Source: Bacillota bacterium (GTDB lineage Bacteria > Bacillota > Clostridia > Christensenellales > CAG-138). Taken from it: a stretch of 16,784 nt of DNA. The translations under genes and the position numbers were made by a program. The stretch lies in NCBI GenBank assembly GCA_023458355.1, contig JAEWZS010000241.1:1-16784 (forward strand). The letters are read 5' to 3'. Of this stretch, positions 1 through 7,109 are shown piece after piece; within the stretch, counting starts at the first letter, position 1, and each line of letters starts with the position of its first letter. The notes under the pieces are model-generated. The model was not told the origin of the DNA and searched no databases. It worked only from the letters and a program-made list of their open reading frames with translations.

Positions 1-756
1 GCCGTGGGCGTGCGCGTGGAGCATCCTCGGACGCTTATCGACCAATCACAGTACGGCGCTTTTTTCAACCACCCGAGGCTCGGTGCAGCGGAATACGCGT
101 TGGCAGACAGGTGCGGCGAGCGCGGCGTTTACACATTTTGCATGTGCCCCGGCGGTACGGTAATTGCATCCTCTTCGGGAGAAGAGCAGGTAGTCGTAAA
201 TGGCATGAGCTATTACGCCCGTGACGGTGAAAACTCTAATTCCGCTATCGTAGTGCAAGTGACACCGCAGGATTTCGGTAACGGTCCGCTCGACGGCATG
301 CGTTTTCAGCAAGCGCTCGAACGTTCGGCGTATAAGCTCGGAGGTGGGGGGTTCATAGCCCCGGCGTCGCGTGTAGAGGACTTTTTAAGCAAATCCGTTC
401 CCAAAGGTTTTTTCAGTGTGAAGCCTACCTATCTTCCGGGTGTAAAGCCCGAAAGTTTGCATAAATGTTTGCCGGACTATGTTGCGGCGGGAGTTGATGC
501 CGGCATACGTGCGTTTTCCCGTAAGCTTAAAGGCTTTGACATGGGTGACGCGGTGTTGACGGCTGTAGAGAGCCGTACGAGCGCACCGCTGCGCATCGTT
601 CGCGACGATTCCATGCAAGCGACGCGGATGCGCGGTCTTTATCCGGCCGGTGAAGGTGCGGGGTATGCGGGCGGCATCGTAAGCGCAGCGGTAGACGGTA
701 TCAAGGCGGCGGATGCCGTAATGGAAAAATTCTCCAATACGCGAGGTGTTCTATGA
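1..756 (+). CDS. FAD-dependent oxidoreductase (COG2509-like), C-terminal part, 5' truncated
   Basis: The reading frame is open from the first base of the window, so this is the last 251 residues of a longer protein whose N-terminal Rossmann/FAD-binding part lies upstream. Two features point to the family of uncharacterised FAD-dependent dehydrogenases (COG2509). One is the stretch around GVYTFCMCPGG near position 135. The other is the C-terminal LYPAGEGAGYAGGI segment near 640-680, a typical flavin-contacting end in two-dinucleotide-binding flavoproteins. Family members are presumed cytoplasmic redox enzymes, and the substrate is unknown. The stop overlaps the thyX start in an ATGA (753-756), which suggests one transcript and translational coupling. 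The internal GTG or ATG codons near the left edge should not be taken as the start. The family assignment is from recognition of these motifs only; the physiological reaction cannot be inferred. Confidence 0.8.
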   Translation, partial: AVGVRVEHPRTLIDQSQYGAFFNHPRLGAAEYALADRCGERGVYTFCMCPGGTVIASSSGEEQVVVNGMSYYARDGENSNSAIVVQVTPQDFGNGPLDGMRFQQALERSAYKLGGGGFIAPASRVEDFLSKSVPKGFFSVKPTYLPGVKPESLHKCLPDYVAAGVDAGIRAFSRKLKGFDMGDAVLTAVESRTSAPLRIVRDDSMQATRMRGLYPAGEGAGYAGGIVSAAVDGIKAADAVMEKFSNTRGVL

Positions 757-1385
757 AGATCATAAAGCCCTATTATGAATTTGTCGGTGGGTTAAACGTC
801 GAGGAAATGCTCAAAAAGATTGAGATGTGCGGGCGCGTCTGCTACAAATCGGAGGATAAAATCACCGAAGACTCCGCAGTACGGTTTGTGAAAGGCATAA
901 TTTCGCGCGGGCATGGTTCGGTGCTTGAGCATGCGGGCTTCACCGTAAAATTTATAATGGACAGAGGCGTTTCCCACGAGATCGTACGCCATAGAATTGC
1001 ATCGTTTTCTCAGGAATCTACCCGTTATGTGAATTATGCAAACGGCAAATTCGGCAGTGAGATCACCGTCATTGAGCCATGTTTTTTTGAAGCGGGCAGC
1101 GAGCGCTATAACATATGGAAGGCATCCTGCGAGGCGGCTGAACATGCATACTTCGAGCTTCTAAAGGCCGGCTGTGCGCCCGAGGAGGCGCGAAGCGTTT
1201 TGCCAAACAGCTTAAAGACAGAGCTCATCGTTACGGCGAACATACGCGAGTGGAGGCATATTCTATCGCTTCGCGCTGCGCGTGCGGCGCATCCGCAGGC
1301 ACGGGAGCTAATGGGTAGGCTGTTGCAGGAACTCAAGCAAAAAGCATCGGCACTCTTTGACGATCTGAGTACGGAGGAAAAATAA
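753..1385 (+). CDS. thyX: Flavin-dependent thymidylate synthase ThyX
   Basis: This 210-residue protein should convert dUMP to dTMP with methylenetetrahydrofolate as carbon donor and FAD/NADPH as reductant, in the cytoplasm. The diagnostic ThyX motif RHRxxSxxxxSxR is intact at residues 79-91 (RHRIASFSQESTR). The histidine-rich segment RGHGSVLEHAGF (52-63) and the C-terminal LPNSLKTEL and ANIREWRHIL stretches are also typical. The length is close to that of most ThyX proteins. The start ATG overlaps the preceding stop, and a GAGGTG ribosome site lies at 743-748. The stop overlaps the next gene's start (TAATG, 1383-1387), so it is embedded in the operon. ThyX usually replaces ThyA; whether thyA is absent here cannot be seen from this window. 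Confidence 0.97.
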   Translation: MKIIKPYYEFVGGLNVEEMLKKIEMCGRVCYKSEDKITEDSAVRFVKGIISRGHGSVLEHAGFTVKFIMDRGVSHEIVRHRIASFSQESTRYVNYANGKFGSEITVIEPCFFEAGSERYNIWKASCEAAEHAYFELLKAGCAPEEARSVLPNSLKTELIVTANIREWRHILSLRAARAAHPQARELMGRLLQELKQKASALFDDLSTEEK

Positions 1386-2347
1386 TGACCCGCAGAAACG
1401 TGCTCCGTCGTTTTTTGCTCCTTCTTCTTACCGCCGCGTTCTTAGCGGTATCGGTATCGTGCTCCGGCAAAGAGGGAGATGACGGTGTGCAGATCGACAT
1501 TTCGGACCCGGTGGGTGGTTCCTCCATCGTGACCGCTGACGATTTGGTCGCGTTTGTAGAGAAAGGCGAGGGCAATACGGCCATCCTCCAAAACAATATA
1601 GATCTTGATCGCGATATGCTGAAGCTCACGCGCACACGCGGAGATTTTACAATAGAAGGCAACGGCTTTACCATCACCGGCAGCGGCGATTGCGTAATTC
1701 GCCTTGAGGACAAAATGAAGCTCACGCTCAACGATGTTACTATCGTGGGAGGTTATGATGGCATCGGCGCTTTGGGCGATTGTACGATTTCAGGCAATAA
1801 CGCCACCGTGAAAGGTGTCGCAAATGCCGCTAACTGCATAGGGCTTTTGACAATCGGAAACAAAAGCAACCTTACGTTTCTTGCACAGGAAGGCAGCGGT
1901 GCAATCGCGCGCGGTGTTACGTTATCGGAAGGAGCGTTGCTAAACGCATCGGGCGGTATGGGAGGTATTACCTCCACCGATGGCGACGTTACGCTTACGG
2001 CGTCCTCCTATCTTAATGCGCAAACGGATAAAAATTATAATGCATTGCAATGCGCGCGTACGCTGGTGCTGATGGACGGCTGTACGCTTAAAGTTACGAA
2101 TAACGACCTTTACCACGGAGCAGAAGCGAATACGCTCAGTGTGGAAGGGGCGGTCACAATAGAGGCATCGGGAGGAGAAAAGGGAGCGGGTTTGTTTATC
2201 TATACGCTCAATGACGATGTGCGTATTTTGGGAAGCTGCATCCCCGAAGCCCGTTTTGAAAACGGGAACGGGAGCATTATGTTTGTCGACAGCATTGAAG
2301 ACCTTGCGACGCCGACCCCCGAGCCAACAGAAACACCCGAAGATTAA
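1385..2347 (+). CDS. Putative lipoprotein with right-handed beta-helix-like repeats
   Basis: The 320-residue product starts with basic residues (MTRRNVLRR) and a hydrophobic stretch at about 10-25, followed by Cys26 (VSVSC). This reads as a lipoprotein signal, although Ser at -3 is not the usual lipobox Leu. From about residue 50 to 290 the sequence is a succession of short strands of the type 'ntaILqnNIdLdr', 'FTIEGNGFTITG' and 'DVTIVGG', resembling pectate-lyase-like or carbohydrate-binding beta-helices. No catalytic motif was recognised. The last 14 residues are Pro/Thr/Glu-rich (ATPTPEPTETPED). A GGAGG site at 1374-1378 lies 6 nt before the ATG, and the start overlaps the thyX stop. It is followed 15 nt later by the anchored propeller gene. 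A role in surface adhesion or polymer binding is possible but is inference. Confidence 0.8.
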   Translation: MTRRNVLRRFLLLLLTAAFLAVSVSCSGKEGDDGVQIDISDPVGGSSIVTADDLVAFVEKGEGNTAILQNNIDLDRDMLKLTRTRGDFTIEGNGFTITGSGDCVIRLEDKMKLTLNDVTIVGGYDGIGALGDCTISGNNATVKGVANAANCIGLLTIGNKSNLTFLAQEGSGAIARGVTLSEGALLNASGGMGGITSTDGDVTLTASSYLNAQTDKNYNALQCARTLVLMDGCTLKVTNNDLYHGAEANTLSVEGAVTIEASGGEKGAGLFIYTLNDDVRILGSCIPEARFENGNGSIMFVDSIEDLATPTPEPTETPED

Positions 2348-2362
2348 GAGGAGAAGGGATTC

Positions 2363-4174
2363 ATGGGCAGACAAACGCGAAGGAAGTTCAGACGCTCACC
2401 GAGGTACGGCCTAAGGCGGTTTTTGGTCGCCGTGGTCTTTTTGGGCGTTGTGGCTTCGCTCGTTATATTTTTACCGAAGCTGTTCAAAAAGGGCAGCGGG
2501 AGCGTGAAGGACGGAAATTCGGAACCGACGACACCGCCGAGCATGTCGCTGCCTGAACCTACGCCTACACCGATGCCGACGCTTTCAGAAGGGCTCACCA
2601 TTCAAAAAGGGACAGCAGAAAGCTTCAGTGACGTTGGTTTTTCAAGTTCCGTAATGGCCAACAAGCAGGAAGTGGCAAGCTACCGCCGCGAAGTACCCAT
2701 TACGTTTGGCATAGGGGCCGATTATTCTAAGGTTAAGGGCATCATCACCTTTGGAGGTAGCAACTACCGCAGTTCCTTTACCTATGGCACAGCGACCGTT
2801 ACACAAAAAACGCTTACGCGCGTGTGGGCCAAGGATATAGGTTCTTTAAACGTGCAGGATTACGGCACATGGACGGGTACCGGCTGGACGGGTATGCCGC
2901 TTATTGTGCAGTGGGACGATGATGTGCTGAGAACGCTTGGTGTATTCGACCAATATAAAAATAAACCCGGCTTTACCGAGGTCATCTACCCGACGATGGA
3001 CGGCAATATCTACTTCTGGGAGCTTGAGAGCGGTGAAAAAACGCGCGAACCCATCCATATAGGCGTTGTAACAAAGGGTACGGCCTCGCTCGATCCGCGC
3101 GGTTATCCGCTTTTGTATACCGGGCAGGGGATACCTTCCGACGTGGACGGTACGGGTGCATGGTTTCGCATCATTTCCCTTATCGACAACAAAGTGCTCA
3201 AGGCTTACGGCGGGGAAGATCCTTTTTCGTACCGAAAATTTCAGGCATATGACTCGAGTGCTCTCGTTGATGGGGAAACGGATACCCTTATACAGCCAAG
3301 CGAAAACGGCGTGCTATACACCGTAAAACTCAACACAAAATACGATTCCGACGCGGGTACTGTAAGCGTTGACCCCGATCCGCTTACCAAATATCGCTAC
3401 ACGGCAAACGGTTACGGGGAGGGGAATACAAACCGTTGGTGGGGTATTGAAAACTCCATCGCTGTATGGCGCGAATATGCGTTTTTTACCGATAACGGCG
3501 GGTATCTGCAATGCCTGAACCTTAACACGCTCGAGCCGCAATACATAGTGGATGTGCTAGACGACAGCGATGCGAGCATCGTTATCGAGGAGGATCCTGA
3601 AAAGCAGACATTCTACCTTTACACCGCAAACGAAGTGGATAAGCAAACGGGTATCACTAACGGTCTTGGCAAGAATGTGCACCGCAAGATTGACGGACTT
3701 ACGGGCAATGTTCTCTGGGAAAAGACGTATGATGCGAATGTCGGCAGAGAATCCTCCAATGGCGGCACACTCACAACAGCGCATGTAGGGCATGGCAACA
3801 TTTCGAACATTGTAATTTACACATCCACGCTTCTGCCTGTGACGGTGAACGGCGAAAGCACGATCGGCGCGCGCCTCATCGCCTACGATAAGGTAAAAGG
3901 GGACGAGATTTGGCGTTACGAGCAGGCGAATGGCTATTGGAGTTCACCGGTAGTCGTGTACGACCAAAATGAAAACGCATATTTGATACAGTGTGACCGC
4001 GGCGGTATCATGCGCATTCACGATCCGCGCGACGGTAAGGTGTTATACGAGCTCGACATCGGTTCACGTATCGAATCTACGCCGGCAGTATTTAATAACA
4101 TGATTGTCGTGGGGACACGCGGCCAGGCCGGCAGCGGTGACACACCAAAGGTTGTATGCGTGCGACTCGGTTAA
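2363..4174 (+). CDS. Membrane-anchored PQQ-like beta-propeller protein
   Basis: This 603-residue protein has an Arg-rich cytoplasmic N-terminus (residues 1-19), one membrane helix at about 20-38 and a Pro/Thr-rich spacer at about 54-72 (PEPTPTPMPT). A large extracytoplasmic domain follows. From about residue 115 to the end it contains repeated blades of the PQQ-like/WD40-like type, for example ITFGGSNYRSS, the GNIYFWELESGE blade, GLTGNVLWEKTYD, GDEIWRYEQ and GKVLYELDIGSRIESTPAV. No enzyme active site was recognised, so it is more likely a binding or scaffold propeller than a PQQ dehydrogenase. A purine-rich AGAGGAGAAGGG site lies 3-14 nt before the ATG. It sits between the beta-helix lipoprotein and a 30-residue membrane peptide, all apparently in one transcript. 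The ligand or partner is unknown. Confidence 0.85.
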   Translation: MGRQTRRKFRRSPRYGLRRFLVAVVFLGVVASLVIFLPKLFKKGSGSVKDGNSEPTTPPSMSLPEPTPTPMPTLSEGLTIQKGTAESFSDVGFSSSVMANKQEVASYRREVPITFGIGADYSKVKGIITFGGSNYRSSFTYGTATVTQKTLTRVWAKDIGSLNVQDYGTWTGTGWTGMPLIVQWDDDVLRTLGVFDQYKNKPGFTEVIYPTMDGNIYFWELESGEKTREPIHIGVVTKGTASLDPRGYPLLYTGQGIPSDVDGTGAWFRIISLIDNKVLKAYGGEDPFSYRKFQAYDSSALVDGETDTLIQPSENGVLYTVKLNTKYDSDAGTVSVDPDPLTKYRYTANGYGEGNTNRWWGIENSIAVWREYAFFTDNGGYLQCLNLNTLEPQYIVDVLDDSDASIVIEEDPEKQTFYLYTANEVDKQTGITNGLGKNVHRKIDGLTGNVLWEKTYDANVGRESSNGGTLTTAHVGHGNISNIVIYTSTLLPVTVNGESTIGARLIAYDKVKGDEIWRYEQANGYWSSPVVVYDQNENAYLIQCDRGGIMRIHDPRDGKVLYELDIGSRIESTPAVFNNMIVVGTRGQAGSGDTPKVVCVRLG

Positions 4175-4207
4175 CTTTCGATAATTAACGTAAGGCAGGT
4201 GAATGCT

Positions 4208-4300
4208 TTGAGTAAAAAGGTTCGTATTCTTTCGCTGGTGATTGTGCTTTTGATGCTTGCCGGCATCCTCTATGGCGTAATCGCAGGGTTTGTGTATTAA
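4208..4300 (+). CDS. 30-residue single-span membrane peptide, TTG start
   Basis: This short frame runs from TTG at 4208 to TAA at 4298-4300. It begins with a basic head (SKKVR) and continues as one hydrophobic helix (about residues 7-29) with internal GILYG and GVIAG glycine spacing. An AGGTGA ribosome site (4197-4202) lies 5 nt before the TTG. The nearby ATG at 4203 is followed at once by CTT TGA, so only the TTG fits. It lies 33 nt after the anchored propeller gene on the same strand and before the hairpin cluster, so it is probably the last gene of that operon. Basic-head, one-helix micro-proteins of this kind are often missed by gene callers. The function is unknown. Codon-level conservation in relatives would decide whether it is real. 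Confidence 0.6.
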   Translation: MSKKVRILSLVIVLLMLAGILYGVIAGFVY

Positions 4301-4322
4301 GCAATTCCTTTGAGGATTAGTG

Positions 4323-4350
4323 TAGGGCGGGATGATTTCATCCCGCCTTA
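4323..4350. repeat. Long inverted repeat after the first operon
   Basis: Perfect 10-base arms GGCGGGATGA (4326-4335) and TCATCCCGCC (4338-4347) extend outward through a G-U and two A-U pairs to 4323-4350. The structure lies 23 nt past the micro-protein stop and could act as a transcript end or stabilising structure, but no U-tract follows it on either strand. It is therefore not a canonical intrinsic terminator. Confidence 0.7.
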
Positions 4351-4368
4351 GCGATTATACGGGTGGTT

Positions 4369-4583
4369 CGGAGGGCTAAGCCCTCCGGAGGTTAAGTTCC
4401 GGCTTCGGCGGTATGCACACGTCCGGCGTAGCCGGAGCCCTATGGGCCGAGGCCTGCGTCCTCGCGTGTCGAAACGGATGAAATCCGAAGGATTTCTTTC
4501 CTCCCGCATCCGTCGCCCGCAACCTTGATTGTCGCCGTAGGCGACATTAGTAGTACCCGAAGGGTGGGAGCATCCGTAGATGC
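4369..4583. repeat. Cluster of short perfect inverted repeats, mostly with GNA triloops
   Basis: At least seven short inverted repeats crowd into about 215 bases. They are: CGGAGGGC/TAA/GCCCTCCG (4369-4387); TCCGGC/GTA/GCCGGA (4422-4436); CGGAT/GAA/ATCCG (4475-4487), which overlaps GAAATCC/GAA/GGATTTC (4480-4496); TGTCGCC/GTA/GGCGACA (4530-4546); ACCC/GAA/GGGT (4555-4565); and GCATC/CGTA/GATGC (4570-4583). CCTCCGGAGG at 4382-4391 is also self-complementary. The arms differ in sequence, but a 3-base GTA or GAA centre recurs. DNA hairpins with GNA loops are known to be unusually stable. The cluster has no credible coding frame; its role is unknown. Confidence 0.75.
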
Positions 4584-4617
4584 GACAGGCGGAAGCGTAA
4601 AATTTCGTGCTCCTTCG

Positions 4618-4643
4618 CGCACATGGCTCTCAAGCCATGTGCG
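4618..4643. repeat. 11-bp inverted repeat upstream of the bidirectional terminator
   Basis: The arms CGCACATGGCT (4618-4628) and AGCCATGTGCG (4633-4643) are perfectly complementary around a CTCA loop. It ends 7 nt before the paired A/T tracts of the terminator stem and is part of the same hairpin-dense gene-free region. No U-tract follows it, so it is probably not itself a terminator. Confidence 0.7.
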
Positions 4644-4645
4644 AC

Positions 4646-4681
4646 AACCAAAAAAAGCGGCTTGTGCCGCTTTTTTCGGTT
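4646..4681. terminator. Bidirectional intrinsic terminator between the 1-4300 operon and htrA
   Basis: A GC stem GCGGC/TTGT/GCCGC (4657-4670) is flanked by a run of A (4650-4656) and a run of T (4671-4676), with AACC and GGTT extending the pairing outward. Transcripts of either strand therefore end in a GC hairpin followed by U6 or U7. It lies about 80 nt past the htrA stop on the minus strand and about 350 nt past the last plus-strand gene, so it serves convergent transcription. Confidence 0.9.
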
Positions 4682-4757
4682 GCCGTGTTGGGGAACCACG
4701 GCAGCAAGATGGTTGGGGGTATGTCATCGAAGGAGTGGGGGCTCCTGTCGGAATGAC
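4681..4757. other. Further imperfect palindromes between terminator and htrA
   Basis: TGCCGTG (4681-4687) pairs with CACGGCA (4697-4703). GTCAT (4723-4727) with AGGAG (4731-4735) is mirrored by CTCCT (4742-4746) and ATGAC (4753-4757) as an imperfect nested stem. Together with the elements from 4323 on, this fills the whole gap 4301-4759 with inverted repeats. I see no gene, promoter or known RNA family here. Confidence 0.5.
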
Positions 4758-4759
4758 CG

Positions 4760-6079
4760 TCAGTTACTTGCGGGGCGCTCCGCGAGGGTTACATCTAGGT
4801 CCAAACTTTCGTTGCCCCGGTGTATGGTTATTGTTACCACATCGCCGATCTTATATTCATACAAGGCCGAAGCAAGCTCTGAGGAACCGTTGACCTCTTC
4901 TTTGTTTACTGCGAGAATGATATCGTTCACCTTCATGCCGGCTGCCTCGGCGGCACTTCCTTTCATGACATCCGAAATTTGCACACGGGTCACGTAGTTG
5001 GAGGGCATGAAAAATGGGAAGTAGCTGTCACGGCCACCGGAGGCGTCTACAAGGTTGATTTCCTGCAGAGAAACACCTAAGAACGGTCTTCCGCTTACAT
5101 AGCCGAGGTCAATTAGGTCAACGATTACGCTCTTCGCATCGTCAATTGGGATAGCAAAGCCAAGGCCTTCGACCTCAACACCGAGGCTCTTAGAGTTCAC
5201 AATGCCTATGAGTTCGCCACTTTCATTGAACAGCCCGCCGCCGGAGTTGCCGGGGTTGACGGAGGCATCCGTTTGCATGAGGGACATGCTCTGGCCTTCC
5301 ACCTCGATGGTGCGGTTAAGGCCGCTTACAATACCTGCGGAAACAGAGCTTGTGAATACGCCGAGCGGGTTGCCGATGGCGTATACCTTATCGCCGACGA
5401 CCACGCTGCTCGAGTTACCTAAAATTGCTGCAGGAAGGCCTGTCGCGTCAATTTTAACGATAGCAAGATCGGTAAGGCTGTCGGCGCCGACGACGGTCGC
5501 TTTATGCTTTGTACCATCCTGTAATGTAACGAATAGACCGCTTGCCTTATCAACCACATGGCTGTTGGTCACAATGTAGCCGTCTGAGGTGGCTATGACG
5601 CCTGAGCCGCTGCCTATGGGCTCCATGGTAGCACTGCCATCTGCCCCGTAAACGTTCTGTTCGATACTTATGAGCACAACGCTTGCCATGGAGTTTTGTA
5701 GCATCTGCGTTGTTGAATCAAACGTAACAGAAGTGGAATCGCCGCTCATATTGATGCCGGAGGAAGGTGGGTTGGCTCGAGTGCCTGCAGATAACCCGCT
5801 TTCGCTTCCCGATAAGTTGGGGGCAGGAGTCGTAAGCACAGCAGAGCTTCCGGGGGACTGCAAGGTGTTTTGCGAGTTACCTACGATAAAAGCACCAAGA
5901 CCGCCACTCAAAAGCCCTACCACCAAAAGCGCTATAATCATCTGTGTCCATGTTACCGCCTTCGCCGGTTTCTTTTCAGGCTTAACATACGTGGGCTTAT
6001 AATAGGCGTTATCATGCGATGCCTTTTGTTCAAAATCTTGAAGCGCTTTTTCTTCGCCGTTATACCAATTGTTTTCCAT
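4760..6079 (-). CDS. HtrA/DegP-type membrane-anchored serine protease with one PDZ domain
   Basis: This 439-residue trypsin-like protease should degrade or check misfolded proteins on the outer face of the membrane. It has a cytoplasmic N-terminus of about 44 residues, a membrane helix at about 45-67 and a Ser/Pro-rich linker to about 115. The protease domain carries an intact triad: His174 (TNSHVV), Asp204 (LTDLAIV) and Ser279 (NPGNSGGG). A single PDZ domain follows at about 330-435 (FLGVSLQEI, SAAEAAGMKVNDIILAVN), with an inserted SYFPFFMP segment. An AAAGGAG site (6089-6095) lies 9 nt before the ATG. A possible -10 box TATACT lies at 6109-6114 on the minus strand, with no convincing -35. 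The gene is monocistronic and ends before the bidirectional terminator. The name htrA/degP would fit, but paralog identity cannot be resolved. Confidence 0.95.
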   Translation of the reverse strand: MENNWYNGEEKALQDFEQKASHDNAYYKPTYVKPEKKPAKAVTWTQMIIALLVVGLLSGGLGAFIVGNSQNTLQSPGSSAVLTTPAPNLSGSESGLSAGTRANPPSSGINMSGDSTSVTFDSTTQMLQNSMASVVLISIEQNVYGADGSATMEPIGSGSGVIATSDGYIVTNSHVVDKASGLFVTLQDGTKHKATVVGADSLTDLAIVKIDATGLPAAILGNSSSVVVGDKVYAIGNPLGVFTSSVSAGIVSGLNRTIEVEGQSMSLMQTDASVNPGNSGGGLFNESGELIGIVNSKSLGVEVEGLGFAIPIDDAKSVIVDLIDLGYVSGRPFLGVSLQEINLVDASGGRDSYFPFFMPSNYVTRVQISDVMKGSAAEAAGMKVNDIILAVNKEEVNGSSELASALYEYKIGDVVTITIHRGNESLDLDVTLAERPASN

Positions 6080-6200
6080 ATCAATAAACTCCTTTCTATG
6101 ATGTTTACAGTATAACCGTAAAATTTGGACGCACTATCACGGATTTACGCCATTTTGATGGATGAATTTGTATAAAATATGTCGGTAAAAACATCTAAAC

Positions 6201-6235
6201 AGCAAAAAGCCGCGTCCGACTTGAACGCGGCTAAA
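6201..6235 (-). terminator. Intrinsic terminator of the amidase-lipoprotein operon
   Basis: On the minus strand the stem AGCCGCGT/ACGCGGCT (6208-6232) is followed by five T residues (6204-6208 read on the opposite strand). It lies 20 nt after the stop at 6252-6254, exactly where the lipoprotein transcript should end. The remaining gap up to htrA at 6080 shows only a weak CCAT/TTTG/ATGG stem (6150-6161). Confidence 0.85.
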
Positions 6236-6251
6236 GGTGCTATATAAAATC

Positions 6252-7109
6252 TTAATCGTTCACTGTGTGTTCATAAAGCGTTCCGTCTCTCAGTTCATAG
6301 AAGGTATCTGCACCTTCCGAAAGCTTTTCAAAGGAAAACGCAAACCAGTTATCTTCCGCAAAATCCGGTTTGTCTCCGCTGCTTACCGCTTCGTCCCACC
6401 CCGGCGTTAAGACGGGCGTAGGCGTCGCATATGGTATATAAGGAATAAAACCACTAGTAAAGCTCGCAAAACGGCTTGTTTCTCCCCACTGCATCAAGCT
6501 TCGTTTCGCGGGCGTATCCACACATACGATCCATTCGTCTTGCGTTCTTGCCATGCGCACCATATATATAAAATCGCCGTCAGCGCTTAACGCGAAGAAG
6601 CCGAGTCTCTCTTCTTCTACCGTCCCGTAAAGCACCGTTCCGTTCGCATAGGAAAAGGTAAATTTGCCGGAGCTTGCCATAAGTTTGCCTTCGCCTTGCG
6701 GGATAGAGACAATACCGCTGAAATTGCTTCCGTCATACAACAGTCTTCCTACGCTTAGCAGGCATTTAAAAAGATAGGGCTCGGCTTTTGAAATCTCCAT
6801 GATGGTATTCAACGCATCGATGCCCCCTTTGACGGATAGCGCGTCATAAAAGGCAGCACGCAAAAGTGCTGTGTCCGCGTCATACGTTGAAAAGAATAAA
6901 AGAACGCGGTTGTCGGGGAAGCTTTCGACCACCGGTTCATCCGGTGATAAAGAGGCGGAAACTGCAATCGAAGGAGAGGGCGTAGCAATGGGGGAAGGTG
7001 AAAGTGAAGGGGCAGATACTGTTTTTTCGCACGCGCTCCATAAAAAAAGCGACGTAAGCGCAAAGAACGCAACGCCGTATTGTTTCAGTTTTTTAAAAGC
7101 TATGTTCAT
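6252..7109 (-). CDS. Hypothetical lipoprotein, coupled to the amidase gene
   Basis: I choose the ATG at 7107-7109, giving 285 residues that begin MNIAFKKLKQYG. A hydrophobic stretch and LFLWSACEK follow, which is a lipobox-like site with Cys27. A longer frame to 7178 would add a Cys/Arg-rich tail inside the amidase gene and hide the signal peptide, so it is unlikely. Residues about 31-55 are Ser/Pro-rich (SPSPIATPSPS), a tether after the lipid anchor. The folded part (about 60-285) has an alpha/beta look with segments LLFFSTYDAD and FLFALSADGDF-like strands, and belongs to no family I recognise. Another Thr/Pro patch, YATPTPVLTPG, lies near residue 230. Its start overlaps the amidase stop (ATGA, 7106-7109), implying translational coupling and perhaps a shared cell-wall role. 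Confidence 0.8.
   Translation of the reverse strand: MNIAFKKLKQYGVAFFALTSLFLWSACEKTVSAPSLSPSPIATPSPSIAVSASLSPDEPVVESFPDNRVLLFFSTYDADTALLRAAFYDALSVKGGIDALNTIMEISKAEPYLFKCLLSVGRLLYDGSNFSGIVSIPQGEGKLMASSGKFTFSYANGTVLYGTVEEERLGFFALSADGDFIYMVRMARTQDEWIVCVDTPAKRSLMQWGETSRFASFTSGFIPYIPYATPTPVLTPGWDEAVSSGDKPDFAEDNWFAFSFEKLSEGADTFYELRDGTLYEHTVND

Noticed and set aside
4323..4350. Canonical terminator for the first operon
   Set aside because: The hairpin is strong, but no U-tract follows on either strand. The structure at 4646-4681 is the convincing terminator.
4369..4583. CRISPR array
   Set aside because: The inverted repeats have different arm sequences and irregular spacing. There are no identical direct repeats or spacers of equal length, and no cas genes nearby.
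4440..4997. Open frames on both strands across the hairpin-rich gap (4440-4727 minus, 4525-4893 plus, 4623-4997 plus)
   Set aside because: They run through the palindromes and the terminator and two of them into the htrA gene. They lack good ribosome sites and have no protein-like composition. Because palindromes read the same on both strands, the opposing frames give similar spurious peptides.
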